The notes beneath the pieces are model-generated. The model made no database searches. It worked only from the letters and a program-made list of their open reading frames with translations, and was not told where the DNA came from. From Clostridiales bacterium (GTDB lineage: Bacteria; Bacillota; Clostridia; Peptostreptococcales; Anaerovoracaceae): DNA of 64,000 nt. Below are positions 43,615 to 51,922 of the stretch, piece after piece; position 1 is the stretch's first letter, and the number at the start of each line of letters is the position of its first letter. Location of the stretch: assembly GCA_009911365.1 (NCBI GenBank), contig QXXF01000004.1, positions 186,001-250,000 of the forward strand. The letters run 5' to 3'. The position numbers and the translations under genes are program-made.

Positions 43615-43957
43615 CAAAGTCCCCAAGTCCTTTCCCTGTTGGATTGATTATTCCTATTGTACCAAGCCGCAAGGCCATTGACCAGTCTTGAACAAAAAAA
43701 TTCTATCGTTTCGCCTTTTCCATTCTTATCATGCTACCAGCCATTTACATCGGATCTCTACGGAACCCTCTGTTAATCAAGCATGTTCTTTTTCGTCAAG
43801 GAGGCTATTATAGAAGGGATTGAAATATAGCGAGTGATTTTTTTATTTTTGGCACTAGCAAATAGAAATTGTATATATGACGAAATGTTGCGACATAACC
43901 CTGCTATATGTTAGACTATAAGAAAGATCAATCGGAATTATGCGGGAGGTAAATACT
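43615..43957. other. Divergent region between VanW and ACT genes
   Basis: 343 bases. The part next to VanW (to about 43710) is homologous to the region upstream of the second VanW copy; beyond that it is unrelated. No gene seen. AT-rich sequence at 43845-43925 probably holds the ACT gene promoter, but I cannot fix the hexamers. Confidence 0.4.
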
Positions 43958-44326
43958 GTGGAATTAAAAAAGATTGACTATGATTTTTCAATCTGCAAAG
44001 TAGCGGACTATTCGTTATTGAATTTAGACTCAGAATATAGCTTTGTGGGGAAAACCGATGAAGAAAAATCATTGGTATGCATTACAAGCGATGTGCCATC
44101 TAATACAGTTGAACGAGATGATGGTTGGAGAGCGTTTCGCATTCAGGGGATTTTGGATTTTTCGTTGATTGGAATATTGTCTGAAATCGCAAGAATTCTG
44201 GCAGAACATAAAATTGGAATTTTTGTGATTTCAACTTTCAATACTGACTATGTGCTAACAAAAAAGGAAAACTACCAGAGGGCATTGGAAGTTCTCGGTG
44301 ATGCTGGATATAAAGTTGTAGAGTAA
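43958..44326 (+). CDS. ACT-domain protein
   Basis: A 122-residue protein with two ACT-like halves, of the sort seen in amino-acid-binding regulators (LVCITSDVPSNTVERDDGWRAF, then GILSEIARILAEHKIGIFVISTF and LEVLGDAGYKVV). Ligand unknown. I choose GTG 43958, since GGGAGGT at 43944-43950 fits it; the earlier ATG 43940 overlaps that site. It forms the non-homologous centre of a locus whose arms are repeated at 60.9-63.4 kb. Confidence 0.8.
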   Translation: MELKKIDYDFSICKVADYSLLNLDSEYSFVGKTDEEKSLVCITSDVPSNTVERDDGWRAFRIQGILDFSLIGILSEIARILAEHKIGIFVISTFNTDYVLTKKENYQRALEVLGDAGYKVVE

Positions 44327-44410
44327 AAAATCCTTTACAGAAAAATCAGACCGCAGCATCGCAAAAATGGTGCAGCAGCATTTAGGATCACATCCGGTAA
44401 TTTCCTCATA

Positions 44411-45127
44411 TCATCCTTTTGCGTCAAAAGGCACTTTCCCTTCAGATTCAAGAGCTTCTTGCTCATCAATGGACTGGCGAAGACTCTCATAGCTGTTCTG
44501 GGCTTTTTTCATCCTTGCTTCCCATTCCTTCAACGCTTCTGCGTTTTCAGCCGCTGCGTCTTCGGCAGCAGGGGCTTCAGCCTCTATTGGCGATGCGGGT
44601 GCCGCGCCAACGGGAAGGTTTGTATATGCGTCGCTTTCCCTGAATTTTTGCGCTACGTTTTGGAGCGCAGAAATTTTTGCGTCTTTGAATAAGGTGTGTT
44701 CCAGCTTTTGACCAATAGGGATCTCTCCGCTGTTTTCAACTAATCTGTATGCGGAGATGATAGATTCCAAATAAGAATCTTCTGTGCGTCGGACTTCCTC
44801 TTGTGTCTTACAGCTCCGTAGTTTTTCAAGAAATTTTTCGTTTTCATGCTCCAAGGATTTCGCTCGTTCATAAGCCTTTATGCTGTTTTGCTGCAACTGC
44901 GATTCGTCTGCTAATGATAATGCGTCTCCATTCTGTAGCTTTTCGGAAACAGACTGATAGATGCTATCATCGGAGAGTTCCTGTTTTTCATCGTTGGGCA
45001 TCGTTGCGGAGGCAATGTAGTATTCTATTTTTTTCTGGACGGTCACATCATCTGATTGCTGGCTCATTCTCCGGCGTATGCCCTGTTCCAGCGCAGGATG
45101 AGAGCGGTTTTCGTTTGCGTCTGCCAT
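44411..45127 (-). CDS. Helical protein of unknown function, intact paralog
   Basis: A 238-residue protein I do not recognise. It is hydrophilic and mostly helical (for example LQQNSIKAYERAKSLEHENEKF and EEVRRTEDSYLESIISAYRLVE), with an alanine/glutamate-rich hinge near 175-200 and a last helix EALKEWEARMKKAQNSYESL. No signal peptide or membrane helix. AAGGAG before the ATG. A paralog with about two-thirds or more identity by eye lies at 62662-63384 with an almost identical promoter. Confidence 0.75.
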   Translation of the reverse strand: MADANENRSHPALEQGIRRRMSQQSDDVTVQKKIEYYIASATMPNDEKQELSDDSIYQSVSEKLQNGDALSLADESQLQQNSIKAYERAKSLEHENEKFLEKLRSCKTQEEVRRTEDSYLESIISAYRLVENSGEIPIGQKLEHTLFKDAKISALQNVAQKFRESDAYTNLPVGAAPASPIEAEAPAAEDAAAENAEALKEWEARMKKAQNSYESLRQSIDEQEALESEGKVPFDAKG

Positions 45128-45163
45128 TGTCTGCTCAACTCCTTGTGAAAATCTATATCATAT

Positions 45164-45192
45164 AGTATAGGGGAATGCATCTAAATAATCAA
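45164..45192 (-). promoter_or_regulatory. Promoter of the helical-protein gene (copy 1)
   Basis: On the lower strand TTGATT, 17 bases, TATACT. The same promoter with the same spacing occurs at 63412-63440. Confidence 0.75.
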
Positions 45193-45253
45193 TAATGATT
45201 TTATGAACGCTTAAAGAATCATGGCGCTACAATCGCAAGCTAGGATCTGAGCG

Positions 45254-45269
45254 CAGGCAATATTGCCTG
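45254..45269. promoter_or_regulatory. 16-bp palindrome upstream of the LysR gene
   Basis: CAGGCAATATTGCCTG is perfectly symmetric, 18 bases left of a second dyad. Candidate regulator site. Confidence 0.45.
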
Positions 45270-45286
45270 GAATGGCGCAGCGAAAT

Positions 45287-45311
45287 ATGATATGATTTAC
45301 AATAATATCAT
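45287..45311. promoter_or_regulatory. T-N11-A type LysR box
   Basis: ATGATAT (45287-45293), 11 bases, ATATCAT (45305-45311): a perfect dyad containing T-N11-A, the form bound by LysR regulators, 36 bases before the lysR start. Autoregulation is inferred. Confidence 0.55.
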
Positions 45312-45347
45312 TCCTGGACAGCAATCTTGAAAGAAGGTGACTGGAAC

Positions 45348-46253
45348 ATGACCCAAATGTACAATCCCCGATTAGAAACATTTCTGCGGGTGGCAGATGC
45401 AGGGAGTTTTAATAAAGCTGCCGAAGAGAGTTACATCACTCCCACCGCAGTGATCAAACAAATCAATTTATTGGAGGAATCCTTGGGCGTAAGGCTTTTT
45501 GAGCGGACGCACAGAGGGCTGACATTGACAAAAGCAGGGCATTCCTTATATCAGGACACGAAATATATCATCCAATATTGCAAGGATTCAGTGACACGGG
45601 CAAAAAACGCCATGCAGGAAGATGGAAACGTGATTCGCATCGGGACCTCGCCTATGACTCCGGCACAGCTTTTGATGCAGCTATGGCCGAAGATTCAGCC
45701 CCATTGTCCTGACATGAAATTTCAGATTATCCCTTTTGAGAACACGCCGGAGAACGCCAAAGAGATTTTAGGCAATCTGGGAAGAGACATTGATGTGATC
45801 GGGGGCATCTTTGATGAAACCATGTTAGATCTGCGCAGCTGTGCGGGACTTGAATTGTCACGTGAACCCTTTTGCTGCGCGGTTTCTCTGCAGCACAGAC
45901 TGGCAGTAAAAGATCGGCTGAGCATACAAGATTTATATGGAGAAAACCTGATGCTGATGCATCGGGACTGGAGTCGTTATGTGGACCGGCTGAGAGATGA
46001 CATTTGGCAAAATCATAGCCAGATACGTATTGTGGACTTCGATTTTTACAGCATGAACGTGTTCAACCGCTGTGAAAACACCAATGATGTGCTGCTGGCC
46101 ATTTCAGGGTGGGCCAATGTGCATCCATTGTTAAAAGTGATCCCTGTGGAATGGGAACACAGTATTCCCTATGGTCTGCTGCATGCGCCTGAACCATCTG
46201 AAACAGTGCGGCGGTTTCTTTTGGCAGCGCAGGAAGCGATGGCAGAGCATTAA
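45348..46253 (+). CDS. LysR-family transcriptional regulator
   Basis: The 301-residue protein has the LysR helix-turn-helix (LETFLRVADAGSFNKAAEESYITPTAVIKQINLLEESLGVRLFERTHRGLTLTKAG) split over residues 6-66 and a substrate-binding effector domain. Start ATG 45348 with AAGAAGGTG upstream. It stands before a group of redox genes (dehydrogenase, flavodoxin lipoproteins, aldo/keto reductase) often found near LysR genes of this kind, so these may be its targets. Confidence 0.9.
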   Translation: MTQMYNPRLETFLRVADAGSFNKAAEESYITPTAVIKQINLLEESLGVRLFERTHRGLTLTKAGHSLYQDTKYIIQYCKDSVTRAKNAMQEDGNVIRIGTSPMTPAQLLMQLWPKIQPHCPDMKFQIIPFENTPENAKEILGNLGRDIDVIGGIFDETMLDLRSCAGLELSREPFCCAVSLQHRLAVKDRLSIQDLYGENLMLMHRDWSRYVDRLRDDIWQNHSQIRIVDFDFYSMNVFNRCENTNDVLLAISGWANVHPLLKVIPVEWEHSIPYGLLHAPEPSETVRRFLLAAQEAMAEH

Positions 46254-46456
46254 CTGGCGGGCGGGACAGTGATGCTGTTATGATTTACCGTTTCGCCTCG
46301 CACATATTCGTCACGTGCGTCTTGTGTTGCCTGCAGATCATCAGCAGTTGCAACATCATCAGAGATAAACCTTTTTACGATTTCGAATACTAACATCTGC
46401 TCTTGATCTGGAAGGTAATCAATCATTTCTACAAGTTGGTTTCTAATTGGTGACAT
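46250..46456 (-). CDS. Small antitoxin-like protein
   Basis: A 68-residue protein starting MSPIRNQLVEMIDYLPDQEQ and ending with ARDEYVRGETVNHNSI; the AxxEYxRGExxxH pattern resembles C-termini of small type II antitoxins. No toxin gene lies next to it. Its ribosome site is a run of seven G residues (46463-46469). It meets the LysR gene tail to tail with a four-base overlap. The family call is tentative. Confidence 0.5.
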   Translation of the reverse strand: MSPIRNQLVEMIDYLPDQEQMLVFEIVKRFISDDVATADDLQATQDARDEYVRGETVNHNSITVPPAS

Positions 46457-46759
46457 GCTTTACCCCCCCTTATATACCTCGCCTCGTGGCTCAATTTTAC
46501 CTATTTGCTTTTATTGACTACCTATAACTGCTGTTCATTTGCTTCATTGTTTACAACATATAATCCCTGCGGTAAAATGCCAACTCGCAATTTCTGTATG
46601 GCTTCATGTTTTTTTCTTCTGACAAGGGATGTTTCTGCCAGTTTCGTAAATTTAGTCAGCACAATTCGCCTATAACTCAAAGGTATAAACTGGTGAACAA
46701 AAGGAGACTTCTATCCGTATCCTGTTTCGTCCATAATGTAGTTAACAAAGAGTGAGAGG
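46457..46759. other. Intergenic region, nothing recognised
   Basis: About 300 AT-rich bases between the divergent antitoxin-like and hydrolase genes. No gene or clear signal beyond the start-site sequences at both edges. Confidence 0.4.
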
Positions 46760-47773
46760 ATGGTGAAGCAATTGAGCAAAGCAGGTTTCCTCCTTTTGCT
46801 TGTCTGCTTGCTGGTAGGCACGGCAGGCTGCGGCACGTCAATGGAGAGCGCTTTGCGGCAAACGGGAGGAGCAAAAGAATCTGTGCAGGCGAACCAAGAT
46901 AACGCCTTTTATACAAGGGATAGCAAAATTGAAGAGGTCAAAAAGGATCCGGTTTTCAAGGAATATGGGAGGCTGATTTTTCCTGCGGATGAGGGCTATT
47001 ACAGTGGAGACACCTTGGGAACGCTCAGTCTGATATGGTACAGCAATATGGACTCGGACAAAACAGTGGAAATCGCAAACTACATGAAGACCCACGCCTC
47101 AGTAGGAGACGTCATCTTTTATGATATCTATTCAGAAGCTGAAAAAGCAGAAGAACCGGAAAAGTCTGATACTGGATTGTTCTTTTTTAAAGGTGAGCCC
47201 GGAAAGCGATTTGCTATATGTAACGCAGGCGGCGGATTCGCTTATGTGGGGGCCATGCAGGATAGTTTCCCCCATGCCCTGGAGCTATCAAAAAAGGGCT
47301 ATAACGCCTTTGCGTTGATTTACAGGCCTGGTGCGCAGACTGCCTGTGAAGATCTGGCTCGGGCCATTAGCTTTGTCTTCCAGCACGCAGAGGAACTAGA
47401 GGTAGACACAGCAGGTTACTCTCTTTGGGGAGGCTCGGCAGGCGCAAGGATGGCAGCGTGGCTCGGCTCTTTGGGGACAGCGGCTTTCGGCGAAAACAGC
47501 CTGCCTCGTGCCAGTGCGGTCATCATGCAGTACACGGGACATAGTGAATACACAGAGCATGACCCGCCAACGTATGTCTGTGTTGGTGAAAACGATGGGA
47601 TCGCAAACTGGCGGACTATGAAACAGCGGCTGGATCGTATGAAAGCGTTGGGCATTGACACGGAGTTTCACAAATATCCAGGGCTGAGTCACGGTTTTGG
47701 CCTTGGAACAGGCACAGCCGCAGAAGGCTGGCTCGACGATGCTGTAGCATTTTGGGAAAAACAAGTAAAATGA
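46760..47773 (+). CDS. Alpha/beta-hydrolase lipoprotein
   Basis: The 337-residue protein has a lipoprotein signal ending LVGTAGC, so it is likely membrane-anchored outside. The hydrolase fold shows an oxyanion-region NAGGGFAYVG, the nucleophile elbow WGGSAGARM, an acidic VGENDGI and a final His in GLSHGFGLG, as in esterases of the BD-FAE type. Substrate unknown. The precise start is uncertain: GAGAGG directly abuts ATG 46760, so GTG 46763 or TTG 46772 are alternatives. First of a rightward redox gene group. Confidence 0.82.
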   Translation: MVKQLSKAGFLLLLVCLLVGTAGCGTSMESALRQTGGAKESVQANQDNAFYTRDSKIEEVKKDPVFKEYGRLIFPADEGYYSGDTLGTLSLIWYSNMDSDKTVEIANYMKTHASVGDVIFYDIYSEAEKAEEPEKSDTGLFFFKGEPGKRFAICNAGGGFAYVGAMQDSFPHALELSKKGYNAFALIYRPGAQTACEDLARAISFVFQHAEELEVDTAGYSLWGGSAGARMAAWLGSLGTAAFGENSLPRASAVIMQYTGHSEYTEHDPPTYVCVGENDGIANWRTMKQRLDRMKALGIDTEFHKYPGLSHGFGLGTGTAAEGWLDDAVAFWEKQVK

Positions 47774-47835
47774 CCATAGGTAATCAATGAAAAGATAAGC
47801 ACAAATAAAAAGTAGTGAACCGGGAGGACAGAGAC

Positions 47836-49005
47836 ATGAACAACTTTATTTTTGAAAACGCAACGAAAGTTTATTTTGGAGAAGGCTGTGTGAAGGAGTA
47901 CCTTTGCTGCATGGCAAAAGGCTGCGAAGGTAAGATCATGCTGGCTTATGGCGGAGGCTCCATTAAGAAAAACGGCATTTACGATGAGGTGACAGGCGTC
48001 CTAAAGAATGCCGGAAAAGAAATCGTGGAGTTTCCAGGAATCATGGCAAATCCCACCTACGCAAAAGTACTGGAAGGAGCCAAGCTGGCGAGGGAAAACA
48101 ACGTAGGGCTCATCCTCGGCGTAGGCGGCGGTTCGGTCATGGATTGCTGTAAGGCCATTTCCATCGCAGCCAGATACGATGGTGACGTATGGGCAGACTT
48201 TTGGGCAAGACCGGGAATTTTCGACTTCGAACCATTGCCTCTAGGCGTGATCGTCACCGTGACAGGAACCGGCAGCGAATGCAATGGCGGCGCAGTCATT
48301 ACTAATGAAGAACTCAAAGTAAAAACCGGACGTGATTACCCCCAGTGCAATCCAAAATTCGCATTGCTGGATCCGACTTACACTTACAGTGTTTCCAAAT
48401 TCCAAATGGTATCCGGCGGGTTCGATATCCTTTCCCACATCATGGAGATTTATTTCAGTGGACCGGATGAAAGTAACGTTTCCGATGACATTTCCGAAGC
48501 ACTGATGAAAAATGTGATTCAAAACCTACGGGCCGCTATGGCAGATCCAAAGGATTATACGGCCAGGAGCAATCTCATGTGGGATGCCACAATGGCAGAA
48601 AACAGAATCATCAAACTTGGCAAGCGCATGGACTTTGAATGCCACCAGATGGAGCACCAGTTGGGTGCGTATACAGATTGCAATCACGGGGCAGGCCTGG
48701 CAGTGCTTCACCCGGTTTACTACCGGCATATTTATAAAGACGGACTGGAAAAATTCAAAAGGTTCGCTGTCAATGTCTGGGGCGTTTCCACAGAAGGGAA
48801 AACTGACGAGGAAATCGCTGGCGCAGGAGTCACGGCACTTGCGGATTTCATCAAAGAAATCGGTTTGCCGACCACCTTTAGGGAACTGGGCATAGATGAA
48901 AAAACAGACTTCAAGGCAATCGCTGATTCTTGCGCCATTGCACCGGGAAGCTATCGGAACATGACACATGAAGAAATTCTTGAAATTTTTAAAGAATGCG
49001 TTTAA
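47836..49005 (+). CDS. Iron-containing alcohol dehydrogenase (YqhD/BDH type)
   Basis: NAD(P)H-dependent alcohol/aldehyde oxidoreductase of 389 residues. Marks are FENATKVYFGEG at the start, the nucleotide-binding GVGGGSVMDCCKAI, TGTGSECNGGAVITN, and metal ligands in GGFDILSHIME and GHAxH-like CNHGAGLAVLHPVYY. GGGAGGAC precedes ATG 47836. The cofactor and substrate (butanol or another aldehyde) cannot be told. Directly followed by the flavodoxin gene. Confidence 0.92.
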   Translation: MNNFIFENATKVYFGEGCVKEYLCCMAKGCEGKIMLAYGGGSIKKNGIYDEVTGVLKNAGKEIVEFPGIMANPTYAKVLEGAKLARENNVGLILGVGGGSVMDCCKAISIAARYDGDVWADFWARPGIFDFEPLPLGVIVTVTGTGSECNGGAVITNEELKVKTGRDYPQCNPKFALLDPTYTYSVSKFQMVSGGFDILSHIMEIYFSGPDESNVSDDISEALMKNVIQNLRAAMADPKDYTARSNLMWDATMAENRIIKLGKRMDFECHQMEHQLGAYTDCNHGAGLAVLHPVYYRHIYKDGLEKFKRFAVNVWGVSTEGKTDEEIAGAGVTALADFIKEIGLPTTFRELGIDEKTDFKAIADSCAIAPGSYRNMTHEEILEIFKECV

Positions 49006-49026
49006 GTGAGAAAGGAGATCATTGAC

Positions 49027-49674
49027 ATGAAAAAATCAACAGTCAAGAAATTAACCGCTCTTTTTGTGAGCCTGCTGCTGGTATTCGGCCTTGCATCTTG
49101 CGGCGGCAACGGAGATTCTGAGGAAAGCACAGTTGTGCCATCTTCAGAAAACACAAGTGAAGCAGCTTCCAAATCTGGAGGCGCAGGAACAGGGAAAACG
49201 CTGGTGGTGTACTATTCTGCGACTGGAAACACAGAAGAAGTCGCAGGCTTCATCGCAAAAGCGACAAACGGAGATACGTTCGAGCTAGTGCCGAAAGAGC
49301 CTTACAGCGATGATGACTTGAACTGGACAGATGACAAGAGCCGTGTGGTGCGGGAACACGAGAATCCTGATGAGAGGGACATCGAGCTTACAAAAACCAC
49401 AGTAGACGATTGGGAATCTTATGACACGGTGTTCATCGGCTACCCGATTTGGTGGGGGATCGCCGCATGGCCAGTGGATGGGTTTGTAAAGGCCAATGAC
49501 TTTACTGGTAAAAACGTGATTCCGTTCTGTACTTCCGCGAGCTCAGGACTAGGCGATAGTGGGAAACTGCTGGAAGATCAGGCTGGCACAGGAAACTGGA
49601 TGGAAGGAGAACGATTTTCTTCAGGCGTTTCAGAAACAGAGGTCCAGGCATGGGTCAATGGTTTGAATTTATAA
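49027..49674 (+). CDS. Flavodoxin-domain lipoprotein
   Basis: The 215-residue protein has a lipoprotein signal (LLLVFGLASC), a Ser/Glu-rich linker and a flavodoxin domain with phosphate loop YYSATGNTEEVA, then GYPIWWGIAAWPV and CTSASSGLGDSG. Likely an FMN protein on the outer membrane face that passes electrons, a role inferred from the fold. AAAGGAG before ATG 49027, 21 bases after the dehydrogenase stop. Confidence 0.88.
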   Translation: MKKSTVKKLTALFVSLLLVFGLASCGGNGDSEESTVVPSSENTSEAASKSGGAGTGKTLVVYYSATGNTEEVAGFIAKATNGDTFELVPKEPYSDDDLNWTDDKSRVVREHENPDERDIELTKTTVDDWESYDTVFIGYPIWWGIAAWPVDGFVKANDFTGKNVIPFCTSASSGLGDSGKLLEDQAGTGNWMEGERFSSGVSETEVQAWVNGLNL

Positions 49675-49706
49675 GGTCCAAAGGATAAGAAAGGAGGATC
49701 CGAAAG

Positions 49707-50307
49707 ATGAAAAGGATACTAGCTATTTTCATGGCTGCGCTGCTGCTGTTTGCTCTGTCCGCATGCGGCGGCAATCGTCAATCAGCTCAAAATACGCAAA
49801 ACGGTGAAGAAACGCAAGGAAAGACAATAGACAGCTCTCGTGTTTTGATTGCATACTTTTCTGTACCAGAGGCTGTGGACACATCCGGCACAGATGCCAT
49901 AGCAGGGGCCAGTATCGTGGTAAAAGAAAACAATACACTGGGCAATGTAGAATACACGGCAGAGACGATCCAGAAAACAGTAGGTGGTGATTTGTTCCGT
50001 ATAGAAACTGCTCAGAGGCTGCGTTGCCTGCCGGAAATGCCACGAGCCTGGAGGCGGCAATACCGCTACATTCGACATGCTCAACAAGTATTTCACCATA
50101 AACGGCATGCCCATTGCCAGCAGCCAGTATTGGAACATGGTCCATGGCGGCACGCCGGAAGAAGTTTTGAAGGATGAAGAGGGACTTCAAACCATGCGCA
50201 CCTTGGGGCGGAACATGGCGTTTCTCATGAAGAGCATCCAAATGGGAAAAGAAAAAATAGGACTTCCAGAAAAAGAACCTACTATTTTTACCAATTTCCA
50301 CCACTAA
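49707..50307 (+). pseudogene. Chimera of a flavodoxin lipoprotein start and an iron-sulfur flavoprotein end
   Basis: 49707 to about 50018 encodes a second flavodoxin lipoprotein (lipobox LFALSAC, VLIAYFSVPEAVD, TVGGDLFRIET). From about 50020 the DNA instead encodes, in another frame, CVACRKCHEPGGGNTATFDMLNKYFTINGMPI and SSQYWNMVHG in several pieces, the C-terminal half of an NADPH-dependent FMN reductase/iron-sulfur flavoprotein ending at 50307. A deletion that removed the end of one gene and the start of the next explains this. AAGGAGG and start are intact, so a truncated lipoprotein could still be made to 50177. Confidence 0.75.
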
Positions 50308-50325
50308 GCAGAGGGAGAAGACACG

Positions 50326-51150
50326 ATGCAGGACAGAGTATTAGGAAATGGGCTAAAGGTGTCTGCGGTAGGCCTGGGCTGCATGGGCTTTTCCCATGCC
50401 TATGGCAGGCCAACTGAAAAGAAGGAAGCCATCAGCCTGATTCAGCAGGCGGCGGATATGGGATACACATTTTTCGACACAGCGGAGGTCTACGGTACTC
50501 CGGAGGATCCTCATCAGAACGAAGTTTTTGTAGGCGAAGCATTGAAACGCCGCCGTGACAAGGTTGTGATCGCAACGAAGTTTGGCATCCGATTTGACCT
50601 GGAAAGTAGTGAAGTCAACAAGCCTTTGGTGCCGGATTCACGCCCGGAGGATACGATGCGTCGTGCCCATGGAATCTGTCCGGTAACAGCTATCCAGAAT
50701 CGTTATTCCATGATGGCAAGGTGGTACGAAAGCCTATTTCCGGTATTGGAAGAATTGCATATCGGTTATATGGCGTTTTCGCCGCTAGCCAACGGATTTT
50801 TGACTGCTAGATATGGGAAGGACAGCAGCTTCGAAGCGGGCAGCGACTACAGGAGCATCATGCCCCAGTTCACGCCGGAGGCCATGGAACAAAACAAGGA
50901 TCTGCTAGATTTATTGAAAAAGCTGGCCGAGGAAAAAAGCTGCGCACCGGGGCAAGTTTCTCTGGCATGGATGCTCTGTAAAAAGCCGTATATTGTCCCG
51001 ATCCCAGGAACGAGAAAAGCGGGGCGTCTGCGGGAAAATGCCGCCGCTGCGGATATCACGCTGTCTCCACAGGAAATCAGCGAATTAGACAAAGCCCTGG
51101 ATTCTATGGCAATGTCCGATGTTTTTGGCGGCACGAAAGTAAGAAAATAG
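50326..51150 (+). CDS. Aldo/keto reductase with internal deletion
   Basis: The 274-residue protein reads as an AKR at both ends: [22 protein letters not shown] (Asp and Tyr of the tetrad), VIATKFG (Lys), then from PDSRPE it jumps to [23 protein letters not shown] and on to [16 protein letters not shown]. The expected middle of about 55 residues, with the catalytic-His segment (YYQHR-like) and the following helix, is missing, though the frame is kept. Family members have about 330 residues. Probably inactive. It follows the chimera by 18 bases. Confidence 0.75.
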   Translation: MQDRVLGNGLKVSAVGLGCMGFSHAYGRPTEKKEAISLIQQAADMGYTFFDTAEVYGTPEDPHQNEVFVGEALKRRRDKVVIATKFGIRFDLESSEVNKPLVPDSRPEDTMRRAHGICPVTAIQNRYSMMARWYESLFPVLEELHIGYMAFSPLANGFLTARYGKDSSFEAGSDYRSIMPQFTPEAMEQNKDLLDLLKKLAEEKSCAPGQVSLAWMLCKKPYIVPIPGTRKAGRLRENAAAADITLSPQEISELDKALDSMAMSDVFGGTKVRK

Positions 51151-51169
51151 AAAATTGGAGAAAACAATC

Positions 51170-51917
51170 ATGGAAAGTGAATCGCTGTATACTTTTGAAA
51201 ATGAGATTTATCGAAAGACTTATTGGCACACTGTGGCTCATATTTTAGCGCAGGCAGTAAAGCGTCTTTATCCAGAGACAAAGTTGGCGATCGGCCCTGC
51301 TATCGACAATGGTTTTTACTATGATTTTGATGCGCCCGTGTCTTTTTCCCAAGAGGACCTTACTGCTCTGGAAAAAGAAATGAAAAAAAATCTGCAAAGA
51401 AAAACTGCGCTTGGAAAGGTTTGAGCTTTCAAGGGCGGAAGCAAAAAAGCTGATGGAAGGACGAGAAGAACCCTACAAGCTGGAACTCATCGATGATTTG
51501 CCGGAGGACGCTGTGCTTTCTTTCTATCAAGCGGACGGGGTTTGGGATTATTGGACTAGGGCGTTTTGGCATGGCACTGGCAAAGACGCTGGCGGAATCT
51601 GGCGCAGAGGTCTTAGTGATCGATAGTGATGAAAACAAGCTGCGGCAGGCGCGAGGTTACGTGCAGGACGCCTTTCGCTTGGGAAAGTTGACTAAGGAGG
51701 CATTGGAGGAAACTGGGATTGGAGAATGCGAGACAGTGGTGATCTGGATTCAGAAAAATTTGATCTCAGACTGGTAGCGTTGGAAAAAGAGCCAGACTAG
51801 ACCATCCTTGATTGTTCGGAAGACGAAGTCCTAAACGTGGACGATGCCATCCTGGTGCTAGGGAAATTCGCGGACGTGGAGCGATTCGAGCGGAAAGTGA
51901 TGAACCGAGGAAATTGA
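51170..51917 (+). pseudogene. Relic joining a threonyl-tRNA synthetase fragment to a KtrA fragment
   Basis: 51170-51525 encodes, with one frameshift in an A-run near 51385, part of ThrRS ([55 protein letters not shown]). From about 51530, in another frame, it becomes the Rossmann start of the potassium-channel regulator KtrA (FGIIGLGRFGMALAKTLAE, VLVIDSDENKLRQA), which again loses frame and ends with AILVLGKFADVERFE-like sequence before 51917. Neither part is a working gene. Confidence 0.7.
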
Positions 51918-51922
51918 AATGA

